From: JAJYLM01 sp964547905
GTDB taxonomy: Bacteria > JAMCPX01
Direction of reading: 5' to 3'
Assembly (NCBI GenBank): GCA_964547905.1
Contig: CAZJPN010000016.1
Span: 1 to 64,000 of the forward strand
DNA: 64,000 nt
Part shown: positions 8,420 through 17,731 of the stretch, piece after piece
Numbering within the stretch: position 1 is the first letter of the stretch
Layout of the letters: every line of letters begins with the position of its first letter
The notes under the pieces: generated by a model
What the model was told of the DNA's origin: nothing
Database searches by the model: none
Seen by the model: the letters and a program-made list of their open reading frames with translations, nothing else
Made by a program: the position numbers and the translations under genes

Positions 8420-9548
8420 TTTTACCCTGTATATCTGAACTATGCTTTATAAGCATCAATTCCATAAGTACCATATTTTTCAACTCTGCTATGCCGGTAC
8501 CGTTTATTGCAGAAACAAGCATACTTCTTCCGTAAATGTTTGTTAAGCTTTTTAACGATAGAGCGCTGTCCAGTTTATCTGCCTTGTTAAAGACATATAT
8601 TGTTTCTATCTTACCGGCATCTATCTCTTCCAGCACATTCCGAACGACCCTTATATCATCCTCATAATCAGGTTTTGTCACGTCAACAACCAACAGAAGG
8701 AGATCGGATTTAGCAACATCTTCAAGGGTCGTCCTGAAAGCCTTTATAAGCTGTATCGGAAGGTCATCTATAAAACCAACGGTGTCGGTTATAATCGCAT
8801 AACTTCCGTTCTCCAAATACAATCTTTTCGATATTGGGTCCAGTGTCGTAAACAACTCTTCGCTTGACCTGACTCCAGCCCCTGTAAACGCGTTCAGCAG
8901 TGTGGATTTGCCGGCGCTTGTATAACCAACAAGAGAAACGAGCGGGATTTTGGTTCTGTTTCTCCGGCCATGCTGTATAAGTCTTTGTTTTTTCATAGTA
9001 TCTATAAGTTGTTTTATTCTGCCCAATCTTTCTTTGATTCTTCTTTTATCCATTTCGAGTTTGGTTTCTCCGGGCCCTCTTGTTCCTACACCGCCTCCTG
9101 TCTGTGACATAACTATGCCCTTCCCTGTCAATCTCGGCAGCATGTACCTGAGCAATGCCTCTTCCACTTCTAATTTGCCCTCCCTGGAACTCGCATGCCT
9201 CGCAAATATGTCGATGATCAACCTTGTCCTGTCTATCAGTCTTCGATCAATCATGGATTCTATGTTCCTTTGCTGCTGTGGACTCAATTCTTTATTTACG
9301 ACAATGACATCCGCGTTACATTTTTCTGCGACTTCATTGAGTTTGAGTATTTGACCGCTTCCGAGCAGCGTTGAACTATTTGGTGTCCTGACCTTTTGTA
9401 TTAAAGTTTCAACCACACTGCCTCCGTCGGCCTTGATAAGCGAGGCAAGTTCGGCGCTATGTCTTGAAGTGATGCTGACCGGCTCTCTCTCCATAAGAAC
9501 ATGAACCGCGAGTACTCTATCCTGCCTAACTATCAAACAACGCCCCAT
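8397..9548 (-). CDS. hflX: Ribosome-associated GTPase HflX
   Basis: 383 residues. An N-terminal HflX domain (about 1-105) is followed by the diagnostic glycine-rich region QTGGGVGTRGPGETKLE (about 150-165) and a helical segment RRRIKERL-type. The GTPase domain carries G1 GYTSAGKST, G3 DTVGF and G4 NKAD. HflX splits stalled or hibernating 70S ribosomes under stress. It lies directly after hfq, the same pairing as in many proteobacteria (hfq-hflX), with its start overlapping the end of hfq by 16 bp. The C-terminal extension is short compared with the E. coli protein (about 426 residues). Confidence 0.95.
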   Translation of the reverse strand: MGRCLIVRQDRVLAVHVLMEREPVSITSRHSAELASLIKADGGSVVETLIQKVRTPNSSTLLGSGQILKLNEVAEKCNADVIVVNKELSPQQQRNIESMIDRRLIDRTRLIIDIFARHASSREGKLEVEEALLRYMLPRLTGKGIVMSQTGGGVGTRGPGETKLEMDKRRIKERLGRIKQLIDTMKKQRLIQHGRRNRTKIPLVSLVGYTSAGKSTLLNAFTGAGVRSSEELFTTLDPISKRLYLENGSYAIITDTVGFIDDLPIQLIKAFRTTLEDVAKSDLLLLVVDVTKPDYEDDIRVVRNVLEEIDAGKIETIYVFNKADKLDSALSLKSLTNIYGRSMLVSAINGTGIAELKNMVLMELMLIKHSSDIQGKNELYRAV

Positions 9549-9811
9549 TTTATAAGGATAATACCGTGTTTATATATGAGCTGTCTCTCGCCGTTTTCAA
9601 GAATAATGGAATAGCTGTCGAATCCGGATATTACGCCTTGAACAACATTCCCGGACAACAATTCTATGGATACCGGTGTTTTATCTCTCCTGAGCTGATT
9701 GAGGAGCTGATCCTGAATATTGATAGCCTGATTTCTATGCGGATTGTTTTCTGCCGGTATTCTATTGTTTTCGTTAATTTTGTTCTTTTGAAATTCTCCT
9801 ATTCTAGTCAT
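9533..9811 (-). CDS. hfq: RNA chaperone Hfq
   Basis: 92 residues. An unusual 30-residue N-terminal extension rich in Asn/Arg precedes the Sm core: IQDQLLNQLRRDKTPVSIEL (helix and strand 1), FDSYSIILEN (Sm1) and YKHGIILI (Sm2). Canonical proteobacterial Hfq has YKHA in Sm2; here it is YKHG. The usual acidic C-terminal tail is missing, the protein ending about seven residues past Sm2. Hfq forms a hexamer that pairs small RNAs with mRNAs. A good ribosome site (GGAGG) precedes the ATG at 9811, supporting the extended N-terminus. The gene sits 10 bp after the dnaE stop. Confidence 0.92.
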   Translation of the reverse strand: MTRIGEFQKNKINENNRIPAENNPHRNQAINIQDQLLNQLRRDKTPVSIELLSGNVVQGVISGFDSYSIILENGERQLIYKHGIILIKWGVV

Positions 9812-9821
9812 AAACCCTCCA

Positions 9822-12800
9822 TTATTGCTTATGCGAATATATCTTTACATCCGGGATTATATTTTTAATCTCCGCGAAAAACCTTCCATCGGGCTTGATC
9901 TTGAGATAATCGGGCAGTTCTATGATGTACTCTTTTTTACCCTCTTTCAAATAATCGAGGAACACGCGCGTCTCACCCTTGTTCCTGGCAATGCAGTCCT
10001 TGATCATGGTTATACTGTCCCCGGACATGGTGCCGAAGTTGGCCTCGATGTGGATCTCGTCTATCAGGCCGGAGACCGCCTGATCCATGGAAAGAATGTT
10101 TTCCGCGATAATCTTTACGATGCTGCCTTCCTCGCTCTCGTTCTCGTTTTCCTGCTCTTCTACCTTGACGTTGCCCTTGACAAAGATCGGCCTGTTGCTT
10201 TTGATAACGTCGATGACCCTGCTGTAAATACCCGGGAATATGACGACCTCGATACTGTTGTCGTCGTCCGAAAGGATCGCGAAGGCCATTTTCTCGCCTT
10301 TCTTCGTTTTGTTCTCCTTCACCGCGGTCAGCATGCCGGCAACGGTAACGGACTCGCCGTCCTTTTCCATAAGCTCGCCGATATCCGCAGTGGTGAGCAG
10401 CTTCATCTCCTTTTCGTAGTTACGGAGCGGTGTACCGGAAACATAAACATCGAGGAGTTCCTTTTCATAGGCAAGCTTGTCCAGGTCCCCCCATTCCTCC
10501 GTCGTATCCCCGCTGTCAGCGGAGGACAGAGAATCCATTTTGAACAATTGGTTCTGGTTCGCCGAGCTGCTTATCTTTGCAGCCTGCGCGTATGACTTGT
10601 CCAGGCTGTTGAACATACCGGCCCTCGTATGCCCGCTGAAATCAAAGGCACCGGCTTTTATGAGGCTTTCCACGACCTTCCGGTTGACCTTTGCCTGATC
10701 AACCCTGACAAGAAAGTCCCACAGGGACTCAAACGCGCGGTCGCTCCTCGCGCTGATGACGGCATCTATCGCGGACTCGCCGATATTCTTTATGGCAAGA
10801 AATCCGAAACGTATGCCGCCGTTCTCTATCGAGAAATCCTTGTACGATTTGTTGATATCGGGACCGAGGATGCTGATGCCGATCCCTTTGCAGTAGTTAA
10901 TGTAGTGGGGCAATTTGACCGCCTTCTGGCTCTGCTTCGTGGCCACATTCGAAAGCGTGGCGGTCATAAACTCTATCGTATAGTACGTCTTGAGGTAGGA
11001 CGTCCACATCGCAGCCAGGGCGTACGCCGTGCTGTGGGACTTGTTGAACGCGTACTCGGCAAAGCTGCGCAGCTGAGAGAAAAGCTCCTCTGCGTCGGCC
11101 TTCTTCATGCCTTTGTTTATGGCGCCGCCGACGAACTTCTTCTGCAGGGCCGGGAGGTTCTCTTCCTCCTTCTTTGCAATGACCTTTCTCACGTAGTCCG
11201 CCTCAACGAGACTGAAGCCCGCGATCTCGCTGGCTATCTTCATGACCTGCTCCTGATACAGAATGACCCCGTAGGTCTCTTTCAATATCTCGTTCAGCGC
11301 CGAGAACTTGTGCGTGGCAATGCCCTTTTCCTTGTTCCTGACGAAGTCGTCTATCCATGACATGGGACCCGGCCTGTATATCGCATTGGTAGCAATGATG
11401 TCCTCGAAGCTTGACGGCTTGATCTTTTTCAAGGTGTTCTGCATGCCCGTGCTCTCGAACTGGAAAATGCCCGCGCTGTCGCCCCGCTGCATGGCCTCGT
11501 AGAGCTTCGGGTCTTCAAGGTCTATGGTTGTCAGATCGATGTCCTGGTTCCGGTAGCGCTTCACCAGCGCTCTGGTCTCGTCTATAACCGTGAGCGTCGC
11601 AAGGGCAAGGAGATCGAACTTTATAAGTCCTATTTTTTCGACATACTTCCATTCATAGCCCGTAACGATGTTCCCGCTCTTGTCCCGGTACAGGGGCACA
11701 TAGTCGTCCAGCGGTTTGTCGGAAATGACAACACCGCTCGCATGGAGCGACTTGTCCCTGAGGAGGCCTTCGAGCTTCAATGCCGTTTCCAGCATGTCTT
11801 TTATCTTTGGGTCGTTTCTGCTCATCTCCCCGAGTTGCGGCAGGAGCTTTATCGCGTCCTCGAGCGGCAGTTTCTGGGGAATCAGTTTCGTTATGCCGTC
11901 AACAGTGTTGTACGGGATATCCAGTACCCTGCCGACATCTTTTACCACGACCCGCGACTGGAGAGGATGAAACGAGGTTATTCTCGCGACCTTCTGTGAG
12001 CCGTACTTCTCTTTTAAGTACGCGATGACCTGGTCTATCTTTTCGGCACAGAAGTCCATATCGATATCCGGCATGCTGATACGGTTCTTGTTGAGGAACC
12101 TCTCGAAGTACAGGCCATACTTTATGGGGTCTATGCCAATGATACCGATTGCGTATGCAACAAGGCTTCCTGCAGCAGAGCCCCGGCCCGGCCCTCTGGG
12201 TATATCGTGTGTCTGTGCATAATTGATAATGTCCCTGACAATTAGAAAATAGCTCGAGAACGTGGTCTGTTTTATCGTCTCAAGCTCCAGATCCAGTCTC
12301 TCCCTGTATTCCTGCTCCCGTGCTTTTATGTACGGATACTTTGCCATCAGCTCGTTCAAACCGTCCTTCGCAAATGACGTCAGGATCGCGTCGTAGTCTT
12401 TACTGCCTTCGAACGTTATCTCCGGAAAATGAAATTTGTTCAGCTCTATGTCGAGATTGCACCTGCCGGCGATCTCCCACGTCGATTCAAGTGCCTCGGG
12501 ATGGGATGCAAAAGCCTTGGCCATCTCCTCCTGCGTCTTAAGATACAGTTCCTGGGTTGAAAACTTCATCCTGTCGGTATCGGTCAATTTTTTCTTGGTC
12601 TGTATGCATAGGAGCACATCGTGTGCCCTGGCATCCGATTTGTCGAGATAATGGACATCGTTTGTTGCAACAAGGGGTATATGAAAATTCTTTGACATGT
12701 CGTAAAGAAGATTATTGACCGTAAACTGTTCCTGTATGCCGTTTGACTGGACCTCGAGGAAAAAATCGTCCTTGAATATCTCCCTGTATTGCTCCGAAGC

Positions 12801-13271
12801 TTTAATTGCATCCGAAACATTGCCCGATAAAAGCTTTGACGGGATCTCACCGTGCAGGCAGGCAGACATGGCTATCAACCCCTCATGGTATTGCCCGAGC
12901 AATGCCTTATCGATACGCGGCTTCATGTAAAATCCGTCTATGTGTGCAATACTGGTCAACTTGAGAAGATTTTTATATCCCGTCAGGTCCTTTGCAAGCA
13001 ATACGAGGTGGTACAATTCTGAGTTTGCGTTCTTGTTCTTAATCGTATCATTGGTAACATACGTCTCTATGCCGACGATCGGCTTGATCCCCTTCTCCCG
13101 CATCTTCATAGAGAAGTCCACGGCGCCAAACATGTTCCCATGATCCGTCATTGCAACTGATGTCATACCGTAAGACTTGAGTCTATCCGCAAGTCTATTG
13201 ATGTGGACTGCTCCGTCGAGAAGACTGTACTGAGTATGGAGATGAAGATGCACGAAATTGTAAGCGCCCAT
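9822..13271 (-). CDS. dnaE: DNA polymerase III alpha subunit DnaE
   Basis: 1149 residues, close to the normal length of about 1160. It has an N-terminal PHP domain (HLHTQYS at 10-16, TDHGNMFG near 42), palm and catalytic residues PDIDMDF near 400, the third Asp in KFDLLAL near 545, a helix-hairpin-helix region, and a C-terminal OB-fold (VTVAGMLTAVKENKTKKGE near 985). No intein or split is seen. It is the replicative polymerase. The central two thirds (about 9960-12600) are visibly GC-richer (55-62 % in several 60-bp lines I counted) than both ends (35-40 %). It starts 4 bp after guaA. Confidence 0.96.
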   Translation of the reverse strand: MGAYNFVHLHLHTQYSLLDGAVHINRLADRLKSYGMTSVAMTDHGNMFGAVDFSMKMREKGIKPIVGIETYVTNDTIKNKNANSELYHLVLLAKDLTGYKNLLKLTSIAHIDGFYMKPRIDKALLGQYHEGLIAMSACLHGEIPSKLLSGNVSDAIKASEQYREIFKDDFFLEVQSNGIQEQFTVNNLLYDMSKNFHIPLVATNDVHYLDKSDARAHDVLLCIQTKKKLTDTDRMKFSTQELYLKTQEEMAKAFASHPEALESTWEIAGRCNLDIELNKFHFPEITFEGSKDYDAILTSFAKDGLNELMAKYPYIKAREQEYRERLDLELETIKQTTFSSYFLIVRDIINYAQTHDIPRGPGRGSAAGSLVAYAIGIIGIDPIKYGLYFERFLNKNRISMPDIDMDFCAEKIDQVIAYLKEKYGSQKVARITSFHPLQSRVVVKDVGRVLDIPYNTVDGITKLIPQKLPLEDAIKLLPQLGEMSRNDPKIKDMLETALKLEGLLRDKSLHASGVVISDKPLDDYVPLYRDKSGNIVTGYEWKYVEKIGLIKFDLLALATLTVIDETRALVKRYRNQDIDLTTIDLEDPKLYEAMQRGDSAGIFQFESTGMQNTLKKIKPSSFEDIIATNAIYRPGPMSWIDDFVRNKEKGIATHKFSALNEILKETYGVILYQEQVMKIASEIAGFSLVEADYVRKVIAKKEEENLPALQKKFVGGAINKGMKKADAEELFSQLRSFAEYAFNKSHSTAYALAAMWTSYLKTYYTIEFMTATLSNVATKQSQKAVKLPHYINYCKGIGISILGPDINKSYKDFSIENGGIRFGFLAIKNIGESAIDAVISARSDRAFESLWDFLVRVDQAKVNRKVVESLIKAGAFDFSGHTRAGMFNSLDKSYAQAAKISSSANQNQLFKMDSLSSADSGDTTEEWGDLDKLAYEKELLDVYVSGTPLRNYEKEMKLLTTADIGELMEKDGESVTVAGMLTAVKENKTKKGEKMAFAILSDDDNSIEVVIFPGIYSRVIDVIKSNRPIFVKGNVKVEEQENENESEEGSIVKIIAENILSMDQAVSGLIDEIHIEANFGTMSGDSITMIKDCIARNKGETRVFLDYLKEGKKEYIIELPDYLKIKPDGRFFAEIKNIIPDVKIYSHKQ

Positions 13272-13275
13272 CAGA

Positions 13276-14808
13276 TCATTCCCATTCTATCGTGCTTGGC
13301 GGCTTTGAGCTGATATCGTAAACCACCCTGTTAACACCTACGACCTCGCTTATGATTCTTGAAGAAAGCTTGTCCATAAGTTCGTACGGCAGCCTGGCCC
13401 AGTCTGCTGTCATAGCGTCGCTGCTGTTGACCGCGCGTATCGCTATCACATACTCATACGTTCTTTCGTCGCCCATTATGCCAACGGTCTTTACCGGAAG
13501 GAGTACAGCAAAGTACTGCCAGAGCGTTGTCGAAAAAGATGATTTTTCTATCTCACCCCTAACAATCATGTCCGCCTTCTTCAAAATATCGATACGCTGT
13601 TTGTTTATTTCTCCGAGTATTCTTATACTCAGGCCTGGTCCGGGGAAAGGTTGTCTCGACAGTATGTTCTCGGGTATACCGAGTATCCTGCCTATGCTTC
13701 TTACCTCGTCCTTAAAAAGCAACCTCAGAGGTTCGATAACCTTTAATCTCATTCTTGCCGGTAATCCCCCGACATTATGATGACTTTTGATCGTCTGCGA
13801 AGGACCTATATGCGACATACTCTCGATAACATCCGGATAAAGCGTTCCCTGCAGCAGCCATTTGAAGGCCTTTCCCGATGCGTACTTCTCAAACACGTCT
13901 ATAAATGTTTTCCCTATAATTTTTCTTTTCTTTTCGGGATCCGTAACGCCTTTTAACCTTTTTAGAAAAAGCCCTGATGCGTCTATATATTCCACATTCA
14001 ATTGCATGGCCTTAAACAAAGCCATTACCTCTTCGGATTCATTCTCCCTCAGGAGGCCGTTGTTTATAAACAAGAGTTCCAGTCTGTTGCCGATCGCACG
14101 CTGGGTTATGACCGAAGCAACCGTGGAGTCCACACCACCGCTTATGGCTCCTATTACAAGGTCTTTACCTACCGTGTTCCTTGTGTCGTTTACCGCACTA
14201 TCTATAAATTCACCGAGATCCCATTTCTGGGTTATGCTGCAACAGTTTATAAAATTACCGAGTATGCGCATGCCTTCCACGGTGTGTGATACCTCGGGAT
14301 GAAATTGCAGGCCGAATATCGGCTTTGTCGTATGCTGAAAAGCTGCAACCGGCGAATTAGCAGAAAACGCTATTACTTCGAAATCCGTGGGTATTTTTTC
14401 AATGCGATCGGAATGGCTCATCCACACGGTATGCCTGACATCCCTACTCATATCCTTGAACAACGGTGATTGAGATGGGATTTCAATCTCGGCCCTGCCG
14501 TACTCCCTTTGTTTCGATCGCTGTACGACACCGCCCATTTTATTGGTAATATACTGCATGCCGTAACATATTCCGAGCACGGGCAAACCAAGCAAAAATA
14601 TCCCGTTATCCGGCTTTGGTGCCCCCTTTTGATACACGCTGTATGGACTGCCGGACAGTATTATCCCCTTTGCGTTCAACTCCTTTATTTTTTTTGCAGT
14701 CGTATCAAACGGAATGATCTGAGAATAAACGCCAAGCTCCCGTATTCTCCTCGATATAAGCTGCGTGTACTGAGAGCCAAAGTCCAGAATTATGATGGGT
14801 TCAAACAT
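13276..14808 (-). CDS. guaA: GMP synthase (glutamine-hydrolysing)
   Basis: 510 residues, full length. The class I glutamine amidotransferase domain (about 1-190) has nucleophile Cys in LGICYGMQ near 80 and the His/Glu pair in LQFHPEVSH near 168. The ATP pyrophosphatase domain has the P-loop GAISGGVDST near 220. The C-terminal dimerisation domain ends with the family signature KPPSTIEWE. It converts XMP to GMP using glutamine and ATP. It lies 12 bp downstream of guaB, the enzyme that supplies XMP, so guaB-guaA form the classic guanine pair, and both run on into dnaE. Confidence 0.97.
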   Translation of the reverse strand: MFEPIIILDFGSQYTQLISRRIRELGVYSQIIPFDTTAKKIKELNAKGIILSGSPYSVYQKGAPKPDNGIFLLGLPVLGICYGMQYITNKMGGVVQRSKQREYGRAEIEIPSQSPLFKDMSRDVRHTVWMSHSDRIEKIPTDFEVIAFSANSPVAAFQHTTKPIFGLQFHPEVSHTVEGMRILGNFINCCSITQKWDLGEFIDSAVNDTRNTVGKDLVIGAISGGVDSTVASVITQRAIGNRLELLFINNGLLRENESEEVMALFKAMQLNVEYIDASGLFLKRLKGVTDPEKKRKIIGKTFIDVFEKYASGKAFKWLLQGTLYPDVIESMSHIGPSQTIKSHHNVGGLPARMRLKVIEPLRLLFKDEVRSIGRILGIPENILSRQPFPGPGLSIRILGEINKQRIDILKKADMIVRGEIEKSSFSTTLWQYFAVLLPVKTVGIMGDERTYEYVIAIRAVNSSDAMTADWARLPYELMDKLSSRIISEVVGVNRVVYDISSKPPSTIEWE

Positions 14809-14820
14809 AAATGTTTTTGC

Positions 14821-16302
14821 TCAAAACTCCAATCTATAATTTGGGGCTTCTTTTGATATGGAAACATCATGTACATGGCTTTCTCTCAGCCCGGCAGAGG
14901 TAATCTTTACAAACCTTGCTTTTTGCTTTAATTCGGCGATATTCAAAGCCCCGACATAACCCATACCAGCCTTCAATCCACCGAGTAATTGATATATGAC
15001 GGATGACAACGATCCCTTATATGGTACCCTTCCCTCTATACCTTCGGGCACGAATTTAGTTTCATCTTCGAGATACTCCTGCGCATACCGGTCTTTAGAC
15101 CCCGCCTTCATAGCTTCTATCGAACCCATACCCCTGTAAACCTTGTATGTCCTTCCACCGAGGAATACAAATTCTCCGGGGCTTTCATCCGTACCTGCAA
15201 AAAGGTTCCCGAGCATTACGGAATCAGCGCCAGCTGCAAGAGCCTTTGTAATATCTCCTGAAAATTTGATACCTCCGTCCGCAATAATTGGTATGTCATT
15301 CGCTTTAGCTATACGGTATGCATTCATTATGGCGCTTATCTGGGGTACACCTATACCTGCCACTATCCTCGTGGTGCATATAGAACCTGGGCCAACTCCA
15401 ATTTTAACAGCATCAACCCCTGCCTCTATCAATGCTCTGGTGCCCTCTTCAGTCGCAACATTGCCTGCTATGATATCAACATCGGGATACGTCTGTCTCA
15501 GTTCTTTCACAAAACCAATTACCCCCTTCGAATGCCCATGTGCCGTATCAACCACAAGGCAATCCACACCGTATTTTACCAATGCAGAAGCCCTTTCCTC
15601 TCTGTCGTTTGATATGCCAAGGGCAGCCCCTACCATTAACCTGCCAAGTTTGTCCTTGGTGGCAAGAGGGAATTTTATAGTCTTTTCAATATCCTTCACC
15701 GTGATCAAACCTTTAAGCTCCCCTCGGCTGTTCACAACAAGCAACTTTTCTATTCTGTGTTTATGTAAAAGTTTTTTTGCCTGCTCGAGGGTTACATCCT
15801 CATGTGCCGTAACAAGCCTTCCCTTTGTCATAACCTCGCTTATAGGCTTATCGAGATCATCTTCAAACCTCATATCTCTGTTTGTCAATATGCCGACAAG
15901 TTTACCCTTTTTGACAATGGGCAAACCGGATATATTGTGTTTACGCATAAACGCAACACCCTCTTTGAGCTTGCTGTCAGGCGACATTGTTACGGGGTCT
16001 GTAATAATATAACTTTCATATTTCTTTACCCTTGCTACCTCTTCGGCTTGCTTTTTGATGGTCATATTTTTATGTATGACTCCTATCCCTCCCTGCTGCG
16101 CCATGGTGATTGCTGTCGCTGATTCAGTAACCGTGTCCATTGCCGCACTTACCAGCGGTATGCGGAGCTGTATATGCCTCGAAAGGCGGGTTTGCATGAC
16201 GACATCCCTCGGCAGAATCTTGGACTCCGAAGGTAAAAGCAAGAGGTCGTCAAATGTATAGCCCTCCGTTATAGAGGGATTTCCTTCTGCATTTATTGAC
16301 AT
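14821..16302 (-). CDS. guaB: IMP dehydrogenase
   Basis: About 493 residues from the ATG at 16302, which has the site AGGAAA just upstream; a longer in-frame start at 16356 would overlap the preceding gene and has no support. Signatures: YTFDDLLLLPSES at the N-terminus, paired CBS domains (about 95-210) inserted in the TIM barrel, and the active-site Cys loop GVGPGSICTTRIVAGIGVPQ (near 300). The flap region with RYAQE follows near 410. It oxidises IMP to XMP with NAD+, the committed step to guanine nucleotides. Confidence 0.96.
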   Translation of the reverse strand: MSINAEGNPSITEGYTFDDLLLLPSESKILPRDVVMQTRLSRHIQLRIPLVSAAMDTVTESATAITMAQQGGIGVIHKNMTIKKQAEEVARVKKYESYIITDPVTMSPDSKLKEGVAFMRKHNISGLPIVKKGKLVGILTNRDMRFEDDLDKPISEVMTKGRLVTAHEDVTLEQAKKLLHKHRIEKLLVVNSRGELKGLITVKDIEKTIKFPLATKDKLGRLMVGAALGISNDREERASALVKYGVDCLVVDTAHGHSKGVIGFVKELRQTYPDVDIIAGNVATEEGTRALIEAGVDAVKIGVGPGSICTTRIVAGIGVPQISAIMNAYRIAKANDIPIIADGGIKFSGDITKALAAGADSVMLGNLFAGTDESPGEFVFLGGRTYKVYRGMGSIEAMKAGSKDRYAQEYLEDETKFVPEGIEGRVPYKGSLSSVIYQLLGGLKAGMGYVGALNIAELKQKARFVKITSAGLRESHVHDVSISKEAPNYRLEF

Positions 16303-16324
16303 TATGTGTTTCCTTTCTTTGAAA

Positions 16325-17248
16325 CTATTTTGGCGGAATAACAAGCCTTGTTCCAACCACTAAATGGTTTGGATCCTTTATCACATTTTTGTTTGCTTCG
16401 TAAATCCTTTTCCATAACCTCGCATCACCGTAATAAACAGCGGCTATCCAGTGCAGGTCCTCGCCCGGTTTGACAATGTGGGTTGTCCTAAGGTTTACGT
16501 AAGCAGGCATGCCGCTCAACACTTCTCCAGGAACGATATGGGGCGGCCTTGTCACTGTTTCCGCTTCAGGTGCTGCAGGAACCTGTACAGCCGGTGCCGG
16601 TATGTTTTGTTCCGGTAACGATGTTACCGTGGGTACTCCCTGTGTCACGGATGGAAGAGGTGCAGGCTGTGCCTGGAGCTGTTCAGTCTGGGGCTGCAAT
16701 GCTTCCGGCGTAACAGGGGGCTGGGCAGGCTGGGTCTGTGGAACTGCTTCTGTAACCGGTGTCATGGTCTCGGCCGTCATCGGGGTCAAGGACAATGCGG
16801 GCAATTCAGCGGATGGCTGTTGAACCGCAGGCGGCTGTTCCGCCACGGGTTGTTGTTCTAAAGACGGTAACGGTTGCATGGTTGTCGATGTCTGCAATCC
16901 TCCTGAAACATTTGCAGGCGGTAGAGCAGGGACCGCTCCTTCTGAAATAGGCATAAGCGGCTGCTCACTTATCGTAGGGGTGCTTCCGGTAAGTGGGGTT
17001 AAATTAGCTGACGGCTGCTGCGGTTGAATCACTGTGGCTGTTTGTGTGTTGCCGGCATTTTGGGGCGGCACAGGCAAGACCTCCACATTTTCAGCCTGAG
17101 GGATTGTTATTGCCTCAGAGCCTCCCGAAGGCGGGGCTATCACCGTTCCACCGCTGGTGCCGGATGTTTGCGCATAAGCATAAGATATTACTATTGATGG
17201 TACGGCATAAACTATGAACAGCAGGTAAAACAATTTTTTTATTTTCAT
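16325..17248 (-). CDS. Secreted Pro/Gln/Thr-rich protein with C-terminal LysM domain
   Basis: 307 residues. A signal peptide ends at AYA (residue 26). Then come about 200 residues of low-complexity Pro/Gln/Thr/Val sequence, and a C-terminal LysM module (about 255-305: HIVKPGEDLHWIAAVYYGDARLW, ending GTRLVIPPK) that would bind peptidoglycan glycan. The arrangement suggests an envelope-attached protein with a flexible spacer; no enzymatic domain is present. A strong ribosome site (AAGGAG) precedes 17248, and the start overlaps the stop of the upstream cyclic-nucleotide-binding-fold gene (ATGA). Codons CAG/CCG in the linker raise local GC. Its neighbourhood (GSP genes nine genes downstream) is suggestive but not proof of a secretion role. 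Confidence 0.75.
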   Translation of the reverse strand: MKIKKLFYLLFIVYAVPSIVISYAYAQTSGTSGGTVIAPPSGGSEAITIPQAENVEVLPVPPQNAGNTQTATVIQPQQPSANLTPLTGSTPTISEQPLMPISEGAVPALPPANVSGGLQTSTTMQPLPSLEQQPVAEQPPAVQQPSAELPALSLTPMTAETMTPVTEAVPQTQPAQPPVTPEALQPQTEQLQAQPAPLPSVTQGVPTVTSLPEQNIPAPAVQVPAAPEAETVTRPPHIVPGEVLSGMPAYVNLRTTHIVKPGEDLHWIAAVYYGDARLWKRIYEANKNVIKDPNHLVVGTRLVIPPK

Positions 17249-17691
17249 TGTATCATCTCCTTTAAACCTTCTGGTCCATTGAGAAGATTGGTAAAATACT
17301 GAGTTATACTTAATAATACCTGATAAGCGGCGTGTATATTATTTTTTACCAATTTATCGAAGTTTTCTTTTGTAATCGTTATGAGCTCAACAGGCTCTTT
17401 AGCCTTTACAGTAACGGCTCTGTCTCCGTTCTTAAACAGAGACAATATACCCAGGACATCCCCTGTTGAAAGCTCACCTATCACGGATTCATTCTTATCC
17501 ATGGTATCTTTTATGACATCCACTTTACCTGATGCAATGATAAACATTGCATCCGATTGCATACCTTCTGCAAATATCACGGTTTCAGAGGGAACACTTA
17601 TCGTTTCCGATATGTTTGCAAGGATATTTATTGTCCTTTCATCCACGCCTTTGAAAAGATTATTTTCTCTTAAAATCTTAACCGTATTCAT
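17245..17691 (-). CDS. Cyclic-nucleotide-binding-fold (CRP-like) protein without DNA-binding domain
   Basis: About 148 residues from the Met at 17691 (MNTVKILRENNLFKGV), which is where the fold normally begins; an in-frame Met at 17775 would overlap the preceding gene. The protein is essentially one cNMP-binding beta-roll (LFKGVDERTINILA... VIFAEGMQSDAMFIIASGKVDV ... GELSTGDVLG ... RAVTVKAKEPVELITI) with a C-terminal helix, but no HTH. In the phosphate-binding cassette the usual Gly-Glu is replaced by Gly-Ile (LGILSLF), while the Arg (DRAVT) is kept. Cyclic nucleotide binding is therefore uncertain. It may be a stand-alone regulatory or scaffold domain for the LysM protein that overlaps it. 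Confidence 0.75.
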   Translation of the reverse strand: MNTVKILRENNLFKGVDERTINILANISETISVPSETVIFAEGMQSDAMFIIASGKVDVIKDTMDKNESVIGELSTGDVLGILSLFKNGDRAVTVKAKEPVELITITKENFDKLVKNNIHAAYQVLLSITQYFTNLLNGPEGLKEMIQ

Positions 17692-17731
17692 ACTACTTAC
17701 TATAAATACTCCTGTATTAAAATTTATCAAG

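Noticed and set aside
9825..11360. Long plus-strand frames opposite dnaE
   Set aside because: They arise from the GC-rich part of dnaE; no start signals or known domains.
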